64,000 nucleotides of DNA from Psychrobacter sp. I-STPA10 (lineage in GTDB: Bacteria > Pseudomonadota > Gammaproteobacteria > Pseudomonadales > Moraxellaceae), in assembly GCF_021012795.1 (NCBI RefSeq), contig NZ_VFYU01000001.1, positions 124,001-188,000 on the forward strand, in the 5' to 3' direction. Position numbers and translations under genes: made by a program. Of the stretch, positions 1 to 8,893 are shown piece by piece (the stretch's first letter is position 1; every line of letters begins with the position of its first letter). The notes beneath the pieces were generated by a model. That model was not told the origin of the DNA. It saw nothing but the letters and a program-made list of their open reading frames with translations, and made no database searches.

Positions 1-11
1 ATTTAACAGAA

Positions 12-3000
12 GTGAGTTTAAAGAATATAAATTTAATAAGAGCGGAATCTAGTGATATCTATATTACTGCTCAGCAGTTAAATGAACTTGGTCCTTCTGT
101 TATTAGCGCTGATGGTGATTGTCATCTGATTATTACTTCAAGAGACTCAAATGATGTTGTTGTAGATTTTTCTAAAAATACAAATTTACATCTATTTAAA
201 AATATAACGATAGGTGAAAATGTTTTATTAAAAGTCAATATGATAGATCTTGATAATACTCAAAGTATTATGGGGCAAGGAACTTTACAGATTGTTGATG
301 AATATATAGATCTGACAAACATGAATGTTTCTATTAAGCTATTGGATGGTAATGGTTTAGAGTTAAATCCAGTTGATTATAAGGCTAACGCTATAGAAGG
401 AAAATTTATTTTAGGTACTAAAAGCAATGATGTGATTGATGGAACTGATTTGGCTGATCGATTATATGGTGGTAATGGTGATGATGTTATAAATGGTGGT
501 GATGGTAATGATGTATTACGTGGTGGCGCAGGAGTTGACGAACTAAATGGTGGTGCAGGTGATGATGCCTTTATTATTGTTGGAGACGTTAGTACAGGTG
601 GTAAAATTGATAATGAAGCAGATAATTTAATATTAGGACATCCCATAAGTGAGCTTAATGGTTTAGTTTTCAATGACGATGAAGATGGTGCAAAAGAAAT
701 AATTCGTGGGGGAGAAGGAGACGATACTTTATATGTTATAGGTACGGCTGATATTAGTAATTATGATATTACAGGTATTGAACATATTGAGATTCGTTCT
801 GATGTCTCTACATCTGTTAAGCTACTACAAAGTGGTGCAACATATAATGGAGATTTAAGTAGTACTTTAAGAATTCTGCCAAATAAAGATGGTGAACCTA
901 TTACTTTAGATTTATCTAAGGTAAATCTAAGTGGTATGGGACATATTAGTATACATAAAGATGTGACTGTAAAGTTGGAAAATCTAGAACAGTTGGGAGG
1001 GGCATCTATATTATCAGGTGAAGGTAATATTATCATTAGTGATACTGATAATGTGCATTTTACGGATAAATATACCTTAGCAGATTCTCTAAAAATAGTT
1101 GATGCATCAGGTAACAATGCTAGAGGGGAGGCTGAAATACTTGATGGTGTTATTACACATTTTGCAAATGAAGTAATAGGCAGTAATAAAAATGATTTCT
1201 TAGAAGGAACAGATCTTGATGATGAGTTTTATGCCTTTGATGGTGATGATGTCATGTCAGGTAAGCTTGGTAGTGATACATTCCATATTTATGGTAGTGG
1301 CAAAAAGACTATTTTAGATAGTAACAATCCTCTGAAAGATAGTAATGATATTGATACATTAGATTTTTCAGTTGCGACTGAAAGTATTAAGATGAATCTA
1401 TCTGAGTTTCAAGGAAGTATAGGAGATAAGACGCAAATTCAATTGGGGGCACAAGGTGCGAAGGGTGTGGCAGAAGGCGCTTCAGCAAAAACTAATATAA
1501 TGCTCATTATTGATGACTCAGGTAGTATGAGTGGTACAAATATTGCGAAAGTTAAAGAAGCTGTAGATAAATTATTAACAAATTATGAAAATTTGGGTGA
1601 GGTTGCAGTTCGATTGGTAAGATTTGGTAGTAGTGGTTATTATGATACTGATGAGACAAATGGGTGGAAATCATCAGATGAAGTGCGAGTAGCTGTTAAT
1701 AATCTATATGGTAATAGTGGTGGGACAAGCTATGATAATGCTATGCAAACGGCAAAGCAGGCATTTGTTAGTGGACAAAAAAACAACTATTTTTCTGGAG
1801 GTAGAAATATCTCATTCTTCTTGTCTGATGGAGAGCCAGATCATCCTGTTTACAATTTGGAAGAAGATTGGGAAAATTTTGTTATTGAGAATGATATAAC
1901 CTCATATGCCATTGGTTTTGGAGGATTGAATAGTAAATATAATCTTGAGCCTATATCATTTGATGGTGTCAAAGTTTCTGATATTGCGGCTGATCATGAA
2001 GTCGGTGAAATACCTGCCCTATTAGAAACTGAAATAAATAAACTGACAGAGACCTTAATTGAGATTGATAAAGTTGATTTTATCGAAAAAATTATTGGCT
2101 CAGATTTCTCTGATGAGTTAATTGGTAATAGCTTGGATAATATACTTGAAGGTGGCAAAGGTGATGATCATTTAGTTGGAATGAATGGTAATGATGTATA
2201 TAAAGGTGGTGAAGGGGTTGACACAGTTATCTATGATAAGAATATAGCTGAATATAAAATAGAATGGAGTGAATCCAAGGCTACTATAAAAGATTTAGTA
2301 ACCAATGATGTTGATGAAATTGATAGAAGTATTGAGATACTCAAATTTAAAGATCAAGACATACAAACTGCTGATAAATTTCTAAAATTGGAAGGTATTA
2401 ATGATCCATTCCCTAATTTATTAATGTCTAAGTTTGCAAATGCAGCTTATGTTGGTAAAGATGATGATGTAAAACAGCTTACAGACGATGGTTGGAAATT
2501 TTTAAATCATCAAGATTTTGCTGTAGATGGTAAATATTTTAATAATGATAATAATGTTGTCCATTTTGAAAATGGTGGTCAGGCATTAGTGAATGGAACT
2601 TGGACGGATGTTCATAGTGGGAGTAATAGTAGTAATATACATGGTTCAGGGGGGGCAGTTGTAGCAAAGCGTGGGGATACATTAGTCATATCTTTTCGAG
2701 GAACTGAAGATATTTCTATAAATGAACTTACAAGTAAAGATGATAAGGGTATTTTTAAAAATATAGAGGACTCTATTAAACCTTATGCACCATTGGCTCG
2801 TGGGTTGATGAACTTAGGACTAAAAAATAAATATTCATCAGATTTAGATCTAAAGAATGGTCTTGATAATATATCAGATGATAAACTTACTGCAGTAGCT
2901 GCAGATATAGTTGAGTTTGCATCTAAGTTAGTAGTGCTCAAGCAAATAGATGGAGCTGTAGATGGTTTAAATATGGTTACAACTAACCCTTATGTGAAGT

Positions 3001-5072
3001 TTGCAAAAGCATTACTAAGCACAGCAGGTGCTAGTGCTAAAGCATTATTAGTAGCATTGAGCAAGATATCTTATGATGATTTACCTGAAACGGACTCAAC
3101 AGGTTGGGTGGACCAAGCTTCTCATTATGCAAAATTTAAGCCCTTACTTGATGGTATTAAAAGTTATGTAGAGGATACTAATAATGAGGTCAATAAAATC
3201 TTTGTCACTGGTCATAGTTTAGGCGCTGGTATGGCTTCTTGGTATTTATCTGATCCAAATGGTGCACAAGCATTAATATCAGAAGGCATTGAGGTAAAAG
3301 GTTTTCCATTTGCCACACCAGGTATAGCTGATATAAATGCTTTGAATCATAAAGCAAAGGATGATGTCATTAGAGTCGAGACTGCTAGAGACATTGTTCC
3401 AGATACAACAGATATTTTTGCAGATGCTATATCACACTTGCCTAGTAATAATAGTATTAAAAGTCTTTTTATTAATCAACTTGGCTCACAATATAATGTT
3501 GTAATTGATTCTAGTATGATACCTAATGTTGGTGAAATCGCAGGAACAGGAAGAGAAGGTTATCATGCTATGGAGAACTACAAAACCTATGTACAATATC
3601 TTGAAGATGTTGGTTTTAATAAAGATTTAACTTTTTTAAAATATTTGAATAATGAATCTTTGTTTACTGCTGATATTTCTTATTCAACACGACCAGTGCT
3701 ATCTACTTTTTTAGATTGGTGGGATAAGAATTCTTCACCCTCTAAAAATTATCAAACAGCTAACGCTGATATAACAGGTGACTATGGTGCAATGGTAAGA
3801 GAGCAGTTAGTAGCAGAAAAATATTCTGAGAATGATATTATCATTGGTACGAATAATAATGATACGCTTATCGGAGATGGTAGAGGATCTGTTAATGGTA
3901 CCAATGATATTTTTTATTTAGGTACTGGAAGGGATACTGTTTATGGTGATGAAAAAGGTGATGATGATGGTGGGTTAGATACAGTTGTATATGATTTTTC
4001 TAATACCTTAATTGCTAAAGATAAGTTATCTGCTGCTATAGTTACTGGAGATTTTTATCAGGATAGAAAAAATCTATTTTCTGGAATGCAAAAAGTTTCT
4101 CTAAAATTAGATGATGGTGTAGATACGTTGTATGACATTGAGCAAATCCATTTTGTAGATCAAGCTTCCAATGATATCAATCTATTAGCAGGTACAAGTG
4201 GTAATGACACCATTGATGGTATGGGTGGTAATGATTATTTATTTGGTGGTGCTGGTGATGATACTTTTTATGATAAAGCAGATAGTGGTAATGATCGTAT
4301 CCATGGGGGTGCGGGTAAGGATACAGTTGTTTATGAAGGTAAGGGTTTCGGAAATATAAAGCATGTTGGTACTGTCATTCAGCTAACATTAACAGATGGT
4401 AGTGTTGATACGCTTTATAGTATTGAAGAAGTAGTATTTAATGGTGAAAAATTTAATATTAGTAGTCTAAGTCCAATGAAATTGGATACTGATGAAGATG
4501 CAATATTAGCTTTGTATCAGCCTATTTTTAATTATAAAGGGCTGGACTCTGAGGATTTAAGTGTATATGGTAAAGTAATCAAAGAAAATGGTAAGATTGT
4601 TGGGTTGGAGTATGAGCTAAGAGATAATGATTTAATTAGTGATGATCATTGGTGGGTGCATATTTCTTTAGGTGAGGATTTATTACCGACTTATTTTATT
4701 TCTGAAACTGGTGGACCAGTTGCAGACAATAGGGTTCAAGTGCGTAATGCTTTTGATTCCTCTTTGCAGTTTGATGATACTCATGTTGAAGTATTTGTAC
4801 AGGATAGTGATCTATCACACTATAGAGGAACATATGTTGATCATTATAGCATAGGACTCAGTGATGTTCTTACTTTAGAAGACTATATTGTAAAAACTGA
4901 AGGTTTTAAAGATAATGATTGGGACTTTAGTGACAACGCTGCTGGACTTTCTATACATTATGAACAGTCTAACACACCTAAGCTTATTGGTTTAGAATCT
5001 GGTCAAATGGAAATGGGCTTTTTGTTCCAAGGTACTAATCTTGCTGATCTAGGTCATTTTGATTTGATCTAG
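12..5072 (+). CDS. RTX-type secreted protein with VWA and class-3 lipase domains (5' end probably outside the window)
   Basis: This is a giant, Asp/Gly/Asn-rich protein of at least 1686 residues. The reading frame stays open from position 3, so the GTG at 12 may not be the true start and the gene is probably cut by the window edge. Calcium-binding RTX nonapeptides (GGxGxDxLx type) lie at about residues 135-188, 694-745, 1274-1330 and 1394-1443. A von Willebrand A domain (about 490-680) shows the MIDAS D501-x-S503-x-S505. A class-3 lipase-like region (about 805-1210) has the nucleophile elbow GHSLG with Ser1069, candidate acids Asp1127/Asp1131 and His1185. The C-terminus ends in FDLI, an acidic residue followed by hydrophobics, as in several type I secretion substrates. 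I infer secretion by a type I system and an adhesive and/or lipolytic role at or outside the cell surface. No transporter genes are adjacent. Base composition is visibly more AT-rich than the following genes, which hints at transfer. Confidence 0.85.
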   Translation: MSLKNINLIRAESSDIYITAQQLNELGPSVISADGDCHLIITSRDSNDVVVDFSKNTNLHLFKNITIGENVLLKVNMIDLDNTQSIMGQGTLQIVDEYIDLTNMNVSIKLLDGNGLELNPVDYKANAIEGKFILGTKSNDVIDGTDLADRLYGGNGDDVINGGDGNDVLRGGAGVDELNGGAGDDAFIIVGDVSTGGKIDNEADNLILGHPISELNGLVFNDDEDGAKEIIRGGEGDDTLYVIGTADISNYDITGIEHIEIRSDVSTSVKLLQSGATYNGDLSSTLRILPNKDGEPITLDLSKVNLSGMGHISIHKDVTVKLENLEQLGGASILSGEGNIIISDTDNVHFTDKYTLADSLKIVDASGNNARGEAEILDGVITHFANEVIGSNKNDFLEGTDLDDEFYAFDGDDVMSGKLGSDTFHIYGSGKKTILDSNNPLKDSNDIDTLDFSVATESIKMNLSEFQGSIGDKTQIQLGAQGAKGVAEGASAKTNIMLIIDDSGSMSGTNIAKVKEAVDKLLTNYENLGEVAVRLVRFGSSGYYDTDETNGWKSSDEVRVAVNNLYGNSGGTSYDNAMQTAKQAFVSGQKNNYFSGGRNISFFLSDGEPDHPVYNLEEDWENFVIENDITSYAIGFGGLNSKYNLEPISFDGVKVSDIAADHEVGEIPALLETEINKLTETLIEIDKVDFIEKIIGSDFSDELIGNSLDNILEGGKGDDHLVGMNGNDVYKGGEGVDTVIYDKNIAEYKIEWSESKATIKDLVTNDVDEIDRSIEILKFKDQDIQTADKFLKLEGINDPFPNLLMSKFANAAYVGKDDDVKQLTDDGWKFLNHQDFAVDGKYFNNDNNVVHFENGGQALVNGTWTDVHSGSNSSNIHGSGGAVVAKRGDTLVISFRGTEDISINELTSKDDKGIFKNIEDSIKPYAPLARGLMNLGLKNKYSSDLDLKNGLDNISDDKLTAVAADIVEFASKLVVLKQIDGAVDGLNMVTTNPYVKFAKALLSTAGASAKALLVALSKISYDDLPETDSTGWVDQASHYAKFKPLLDGIKSYVEDTNNEVNKIFVTGHSLGAGMASWYLSDPNGAQALISEGIEVKGFPFATPGIADINALNHKAKDDVIRVETARDIVPDTTDIFADAISHLPSNNSIKSLFINQLGSQYNVVIDSSMIPNVGEIAGTGREGYHAMENYKTYVQYLEDVGFNKDLTFLKYLNNESLFTADISYSTRPVLSTFLDWWDKNSSPSKNYQTANADITGDYGAMVREQLVAEKYSENDIIIGTNNNDTLIGDGRGSVNGTNDIFYLGTGRDTVYGDEKGDDDGGLDTVVYDFSNTLIAKDKLSAAIVTGDFYQDRKNLFSGMQKVSLKLDDGVDTLYDIEQIHFVDQASNDINLLAGTSGNDTIDGMGGNDYLFGGAGDDTFYDKADSGNDRIHGGAGKDTVVYEGKGFGNIKHVGTVIQLTLTDGSVDTLYSIEEVVFNGEKFNISSLSPMKLDTDEDAILALYQPIFNYKGLDSEDLSVYGKVIKENGKIVGLEYELRDNDLISDDHWWVHISLGEDLLPTYFISETGGPVADNRVQVRNAFDSSLQFDDTHVEVFVQDSDLSHYRGTYVDHYSIGLSDVLTLEDYIVKTEGFKDNDWDFSDNAAGLSIHYEQSNTPKLIGLESGQMEMGFLFQGTNLADLGHFDLI

Positions 5073-5090
5073 GTTATTTTGATTTTATCT
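5046..5090 (+). repeat. 20-bp tandem duplication across the stop codon of the RTX gene
   Basis: The unit GATCTAGGTCATTTTGATTT begins at 5046 and recurs with few changes at 5066, with a third partial start at 5086. Read in their proper frames, both copies encode LG(H/Y)FD(L/F)I followed by a stop (TAG, then TAA). The duplication therefore preserves the protein's C-terminal end. Confidence 0.85.
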
Positions 5091-5130
5091 AATAGATAAG
5101 TAGTTAACTAGTGTATATGTATAAATCTCA

Positions 5131-5176
5131 ACCAAATCTGACAAGTATACTTTTAATAATACTTGTTGGATTTGGT
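5131..5176. terminator. Hairpin between convergent RTX gene and uvrC
   Basis: Imperfect inverted repeat of about 18 bp per arm (ACCAAATC..ACAAGTAT with ATACTTGT..GATTTGGT) around an AT-rich loop. It lies between two convergent genes and probably ends transcription from both sides. The T-tail is weak. Confidence 0.55.
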
Positions 5177-5198
5177 CTGGGTTATTACTGACCCAAAT

Positions 5199-7037
5199 TT
5201 ATTCATGCAACACTTTATAAATCGTTTTAGCTAGTATATTGCCGATTCCTTTTACCCCTGCAAGCTCTTGTTGTGATGCGCCTAAAAGCTGTTGTAAACC
5301 GCCAAAGTGATTGAGTAATTCACGTCGTCTTTTCTCACCGAGTCCTGGTATGACTTCTAAGACTGAAGATGAGCGACGTTTGTCACGTTTTTTGCGATGT
5401 GCAGTAATGGCAAAGCGATGCGCTTCATCACGTATGTGCATAATAAGATGTAGTGCTTTGCTATCCATGGGTAAATCTAATGGCTCATGCTCAATAAAAT
5501 GTAATACTTCTAATCCTGCTTTGCGTCCTTCGCCTTTAGCAACACCGATAAGCAGCGTATCTGCTAATATGTCCAGCTCAGTGAGTACTTCTTTTGCCAT
5601 ATTAAGCTGCCCTTTACCACCATCAATAAGTAAGATATCTGGTAATGGCTGTTTTTTATAACGTCGAATAAGGGCTTGTTTCATCGCAGCATAATCATCA
5701 CCACCTTGGATGTCATGAATGGCATACTGGCGATAGTCACGTTTGCGTGCGCCACCTTGATCAAAGACAACGCAGCTTGCTATGGTTGCTTCTCCCATGG
5801 TGTGCGAGATATCAAAACATTCTATACGGTCAATGGCTTTATCAGTGATAGGCGCTAAGGTTTGTTTTAATGTGCTAAAACGAGATTGCAGCTCTAAATA
5901 GTCGCCAAGTTTGGTTTTTAAGGCATTATTGGCATTTAGTATCGCTAAATCTAGCCATTCAGCACGTTGCTCTCGTACATTGGTTTTTATCATTACTTTA
6001 CTGTTAAAGTGGCTGATTAGTGCTTCTTGTATAGCGTCTTGATCACTGAGTTCGTGACTGATGATAATCTCTGCTGGTAAATCATCAGTCACTTGGAAAT
6101 AAAAGGAAGTAATAAATGCTGATAAATTATCAGATAAAGGTTCACTACTATCAACATCGGGAAAATAGTTTTTGCCTCCCAATACTCGACCACCTCGGAC
6201 GGTAAGTACGTTAACACAGGTAATGCCTGCTTGACTGGCAATAGCAATGACATCCGCTTCCCCTTTGATGGTATAGACCGCTTGTTTGGCTTGTACTTCT
6301 CGCAGCATGGAGAGTTGGTCACGATAAAAGGCGGCTTGCTCAAAGTCTAATTTATCGGCAGCCGTTTCCATTTTATCTATTAGAGTTGTATGAATATCAC
6401 TGGAATCACCTTTTAAAAAGCGAATGGTATTATTCACATCTTCAGCATAATCTTCGGCAGAGACCAAGCCAACGCAGGGTGCACGGCAGCGTTTGATTTG
6501 ATATTCAAGGCAGGGGCGTTTGCGTTGGCGAAAAAAGGTATTGCTACATTGGCGCATTTGAAACATTTTTTGCATTAATACCAGTGTCTCTTTTGCGGCA
6601 TGGGCTGAAGGATAAGGACCAAAAAATCTGCCTTTTTGGTGATTGCCTTTGCCACGACCGTATGCCAAACGTGGATAAGGTGTATCTGCTGAGATAAAAA
6701 TATAAAGATAAGATTTGTCATCTCTTAAAACAACATTATAAGGCGGACGGTATTCTTTAATTAAGTTTTGTTCAAGTAGAAGTGCTTCTGTTTCTGAGCG
6801 AGTGATGATGGTTTCAATATCATGTATACGAGCCACTAAGGCACGAGTTTTTGGGTGCTCGATGGTTTTGGCAAAGTAGCTATTCACTCTATTTTTAAGC
6901 GATTTGGCTTTACCCACATATAAAATATCACCATTCTTATCCAGCATTTTATAGACACCGGGTAGGTTGGGTAGGCGTTTTATAAGATGGTTTAGCCGAG
7001 TAGCTCTGTCTTCTTGTGATGTATTATCTTTAGACAT
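5199..7037 (-). CDS. uvrC: UvrABC excinuclease subunit C
   Basis: UvrC makes the dual incisions around bulky DNA lesions in nucleotide excision repair after loading by UvrA/UvrB. The 612-residue length is normal. The N-terminal GIY-YIG nuclease domain is visible ([23 protein letters not shown] begins near residue 24 and is cited here only by its LPGVY and YVGKAKSL blocks). It is followed by a UVR motif ([14 protein letters not shown], about 214-227) that contacts UvrB, an RNase H-like second nuclease domain ([11 protein letters not shown] and [10 protein letters not shown] blocks), and a C-terminal double helix-hairpin-helix ([12 protein letters not shown] and [12 protein letters not shown]). 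It reads toward the RTX gene. A dienelactone-hydrolase-like gene lies upstream on the same strand, separated by a terminator-like hairpin, so uvrC probably has its own promoter. No clear Shine-Dalgarno precedes the ATG. Confidence 0.97.
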   Translation of the reverse strand: MSKDNTSQEDRATRLNHLIKRLPNLPGVYKMLDKNGDILYVGKAKSLKNRVNSYFAKTIEHPKTRALVARIHDIETIITRSETEALLLEQNLIKEYRPPYNVVLRDDKSYLYIFISADTPYPRLAYGRGKGNHQKGRFFGPYPSAHAAKETLVLMQKMFQMRQCSNTFFRQRKRPCLEYQIKRCRAPCVGLVSAEDYAEDVNNTIRFLKGDSSDIHTTLIDKMETAADKLDFEQAAFYRDQLSMLREVQAKQAVYTIKGEADVIAIASQAGITCVNVLTVRGGRVLGGKNYFPDVDSSEPLSDNLSAFITSFYFQVTDDLPAEIIISHELSDQDAIQEALISHFNSKVMIKTNVREQRAEWLDLAILNANNALKTKLGDYLELQSRFSTLKQTLAPITDKAIDRIECFDISHTMGEATIASCVVFDQGGARKRDYRQYAIHDIQGGDDYAAMKQALIRRYKKQPLPDILLIDGGKGQLNMAKEVLTELDILADTLLIGVAKGEGRKAGLEVLHFIEHEPLDLPMDSKALHLIMHIRDEAHRFAITAHRKKRDKRRSSSVLEVIPGLGEKRRRELLNHFGGLQQLLGASQQELAGVKGIGNILAKTIYKVLHE

Positions 7038-7149
7038 GGCGGAGGTGACCTAAAATAAAATGAAGGTATAACAGTTATTTATGGGGTGAATGTCATCTAT
7101 TTGCAAGTATGGTTTATGACCACTTAAGTGGCTATGACACCACAGAACA

Positions 7150-7183
7150 AAGCCCAATTTCTCAAAGTGAGATAATTGGGCTA
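7150..7183 (-). terminator. Hairpin downstream of the dienelactone-hydrolase-like gene
   Basis: Inverted repeat AGCCCAATT...AATTGGGCT with extra pairs toward the loop. It sits 100-130 bases after the stop of the minus-strand gene and is followed on that strand by a short T-rich stretch. Confidence 0.55.
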
Positions 7184-7279
7184 AGTCAGTCAATAGTTGA
7201 AAGGACACGTTACTGTATTAAAAAAAGTGATAGCAAGCTACTGGCTTAATTGACGGTATTAAACTGCTACGCTCACTGT

Positions 7280-8020
7280 TTATGCTAAATTGCTACGCAT
7301 AAACTCAATCATTTTATCCCAGCTTTCTTTAGCAGCGGTTTCGTTATAGCCTAAATCGACGCCATTTTCCGCTGCTCGTTTATCTGCGTTAGGATTGGTA
7401 AAGCCATGTTTGGCATTATCATAAATATCAATGGTATATTGCACTTCGGCATTATCAAGCTCTTGTTTTAAACCATCGACTGCCTCTAGTGATACCATGC
7501 TGTCATCACGTCCATGAGCAAATAAGACTTTGGCAGTAAATTTGCCTTTTTCGGCAGCCTGTTTTGGTGTTGGATTACCATGGAAGGTAGCAACGGCTTT
7601 TAATGGCATACCCTCACGTGCCATATCAAGGGCAATTTTACCGCCAAAACAGTAACCAATCGCACCAAGGCGATTGGCATCGACTGCCATTTGGTCGCTA
7701 AAGTCACTGAGGATTTGTTGGCAACGTGCCATCAGCATGTCTTGGTCAGCCAACATTTGCTCCATCCACTCATTGGCTTGAGCAGCGTCTGTGGTTAGTT
7801 TACCTTCACCATATACGTCCATGGCAACGGCAGCAAAGCCTGCTTTGGCAAGTTTTTCGACCACTTGGCGAGGGTGTTCGACCACGCCCCACCATTCAGG
7901 TGCAACCAAAATGCCTGCCACAGGGTTATCATCGCTGGCATTTTCAGGTAGTGCCACATAACTTCTTAGTTCAACACCATTATTACTGATGCTAGGTAGT
8001 TCATAGGTTTTAATTGTCAT
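7280..8020 (-). CDS. Dienelactone hydrolase family protein
   Basis: Alpha/beta-hydrolase of 246 residues, the normal size for the family. The triad is visible: nucleophile Cys124 in GYCFGG, an Asp in HGRDD (172/173), and His205 in NAKHGF. The family prototype opens dienelactones in chloroaromatic breakdown, but most stand-alone members, including this one with no catabolic neighbours, are generic cytoplasmic carboxyl-ester hydrolases of unknown substrate. A Shine-Dalgarno AAGGGA precedes the ATG. The gene begins 77 bp from a 108-bp dispersed repeat, which may form part of its promoter or leader. Confidence 0.92.
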   Translation of the reverse strand: MTIKTYELPSISNNGVELRSYVALPENASDDNPVAGILVAPEWWGVVEHPRQVVEKLAKAGFAAVAMDVYGEGKLTTDAAQANEWMEQMLADQDMLMARCQQILSDFSDQMAVDANRLGAIGYCFGGKIALDMAREGMPLKAVATFHGNPTPKQAAEKGKFTAKVLFAHGRDDSMVSLEAVDGLKQELDNAEVQYTIDIYDNAKHGFTNPNADKRAAENGVDLGYNETAAKESWDKMIEFMRSNLA

Positions 8021-8096
8021 GATTTTCCCTTATTTTATGAGTTCAAGATTGATTGAATATTTTATTAGTTCGTTAAAATAAGCATTAAGTTGATAT

Positions 8097-8204
8097 TATA
8101 GTCTGCCTACTATAAATCCACCACAGTGTTAACCTCGCTAGATGTACTACGTGTATTATCTGCACTCGGTTACCTTGTGGTGAAATTATATTAGATTGAC
8201 TATA
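8097..8204. repeat. 108-bp dispersed repeat, family 1, copy 1 (MITE-like)
   Basis: Nearly identical to 26935-27042. The two ends form an imperfect inverted repeat of about 28 bp: ATAGTCTGCCTACTATAA.. on the left against ATAGTCAATCTAATATAA.. read from the right, both leading to CACCACA. It has no coding capacity. The element lies just upstream of the minus-strand gene ending at 7280, and its right arm carries TATAAT on the minus strand. Confidence 0.85.
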
Positions 8205-8304
8205 TCGCAATAATATTAACTATGCCTTCTTTTACCTTACCGCTCAGAGCTGAGAAAAACAGCTATAATACTGTAACTAACTTTTTCTTAATTGCTACTT
8301 TTTT

Positions 8305-8847
8305 ATGATTAATCTTAAATCTTCTACTAATGATTCGATTGATAACGTATCTACTGTGGTGAATGCTACAGAATATGACTCAGAGTTACGCCCAAATTTT
8401 TGGCAGTACCATAGTTTAGATGAGTTAACCCATAGTGAGTGGGAAGCGTTATGTGATGGCTGTGGGATATGTTGTTTGGTAAAGTTTTTGGACGAGGAAG
8501 ATAAGCCAGAGGAAGTAGAATATACCGATGTGGCATGTCAATTACTCGACTGTGATACGGGTTATTGTTCTGATTATGCACAGCGTCAGCGTTTTGTGCC
8601 AGATTGTATTTCGCTGTCTGTGGATATGTTGGCAAAGATGATGTGGCTACCCAATAGCTGTGCTTATAAACGCTTGTATTTGGGGCAGGATTTACCCAAG
8701 TGGCATTTGTTGATAACTCAAGATGCAATAAAGACTCAACAAGGAATGCGTCGGGCAGGTGTGGGTGTGGCAGGACGCTGTGTGAGTGAGGTTGGTATGA
8801 GTGATGAAGACATGGAAGATAGAATCATTCGTTGGGTAGAGGTATAG
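8305..8847 (+). CDS. YcgN/UPF0260-like cysteine-cluster protein
   Basis: A 180-residue protein with the cysteine pattern of the YcgN family (zinc- or iron-chelating cysteine cluster). Cysteines are at 50, 53, 56 and 57 (CDGCGICC), then 78, 83, 88, 101 and 119. A metal or iron-sulfur cluster is likely, but the biochemical role of the family is not established. The first 30 residues are a poorly conserved-looking extension; no good later ATG exists, so the ATG at 8305 is kept. A TATAAT box is visible at 8264-8269. It is convergent with the DUF4105 gene. Confidence 0.88.
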   Translation: MINLKSSTNDSIDNVSTVVNATEYDSELRPNFWQYHSLDELTHSEWEALCDGCGICCLVKFLDEEDKPEEVEYTDVACQLLDCDTGYCSDYAQRQRFVPDCISLSVDMLAKMMWLPNSCAYKRLYLGQDLPKWHLLITQDAIKTQQGMRRAGVGVAGRCVSEVGMSDEDMEDRIIRWVEV

Positions 8848-8893
8848 GATGGTGTCGTGTCGTGACAGGTGAGCCACGACACATTATCTACCA

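Noticed and set aside
377..1117. Open frames on the strand opposite the RTX gene
   Set aside because: Pro/Ser/Leu-rich frames are the reverse image of Gly/Asp-rich RTX codons, not real proteins.
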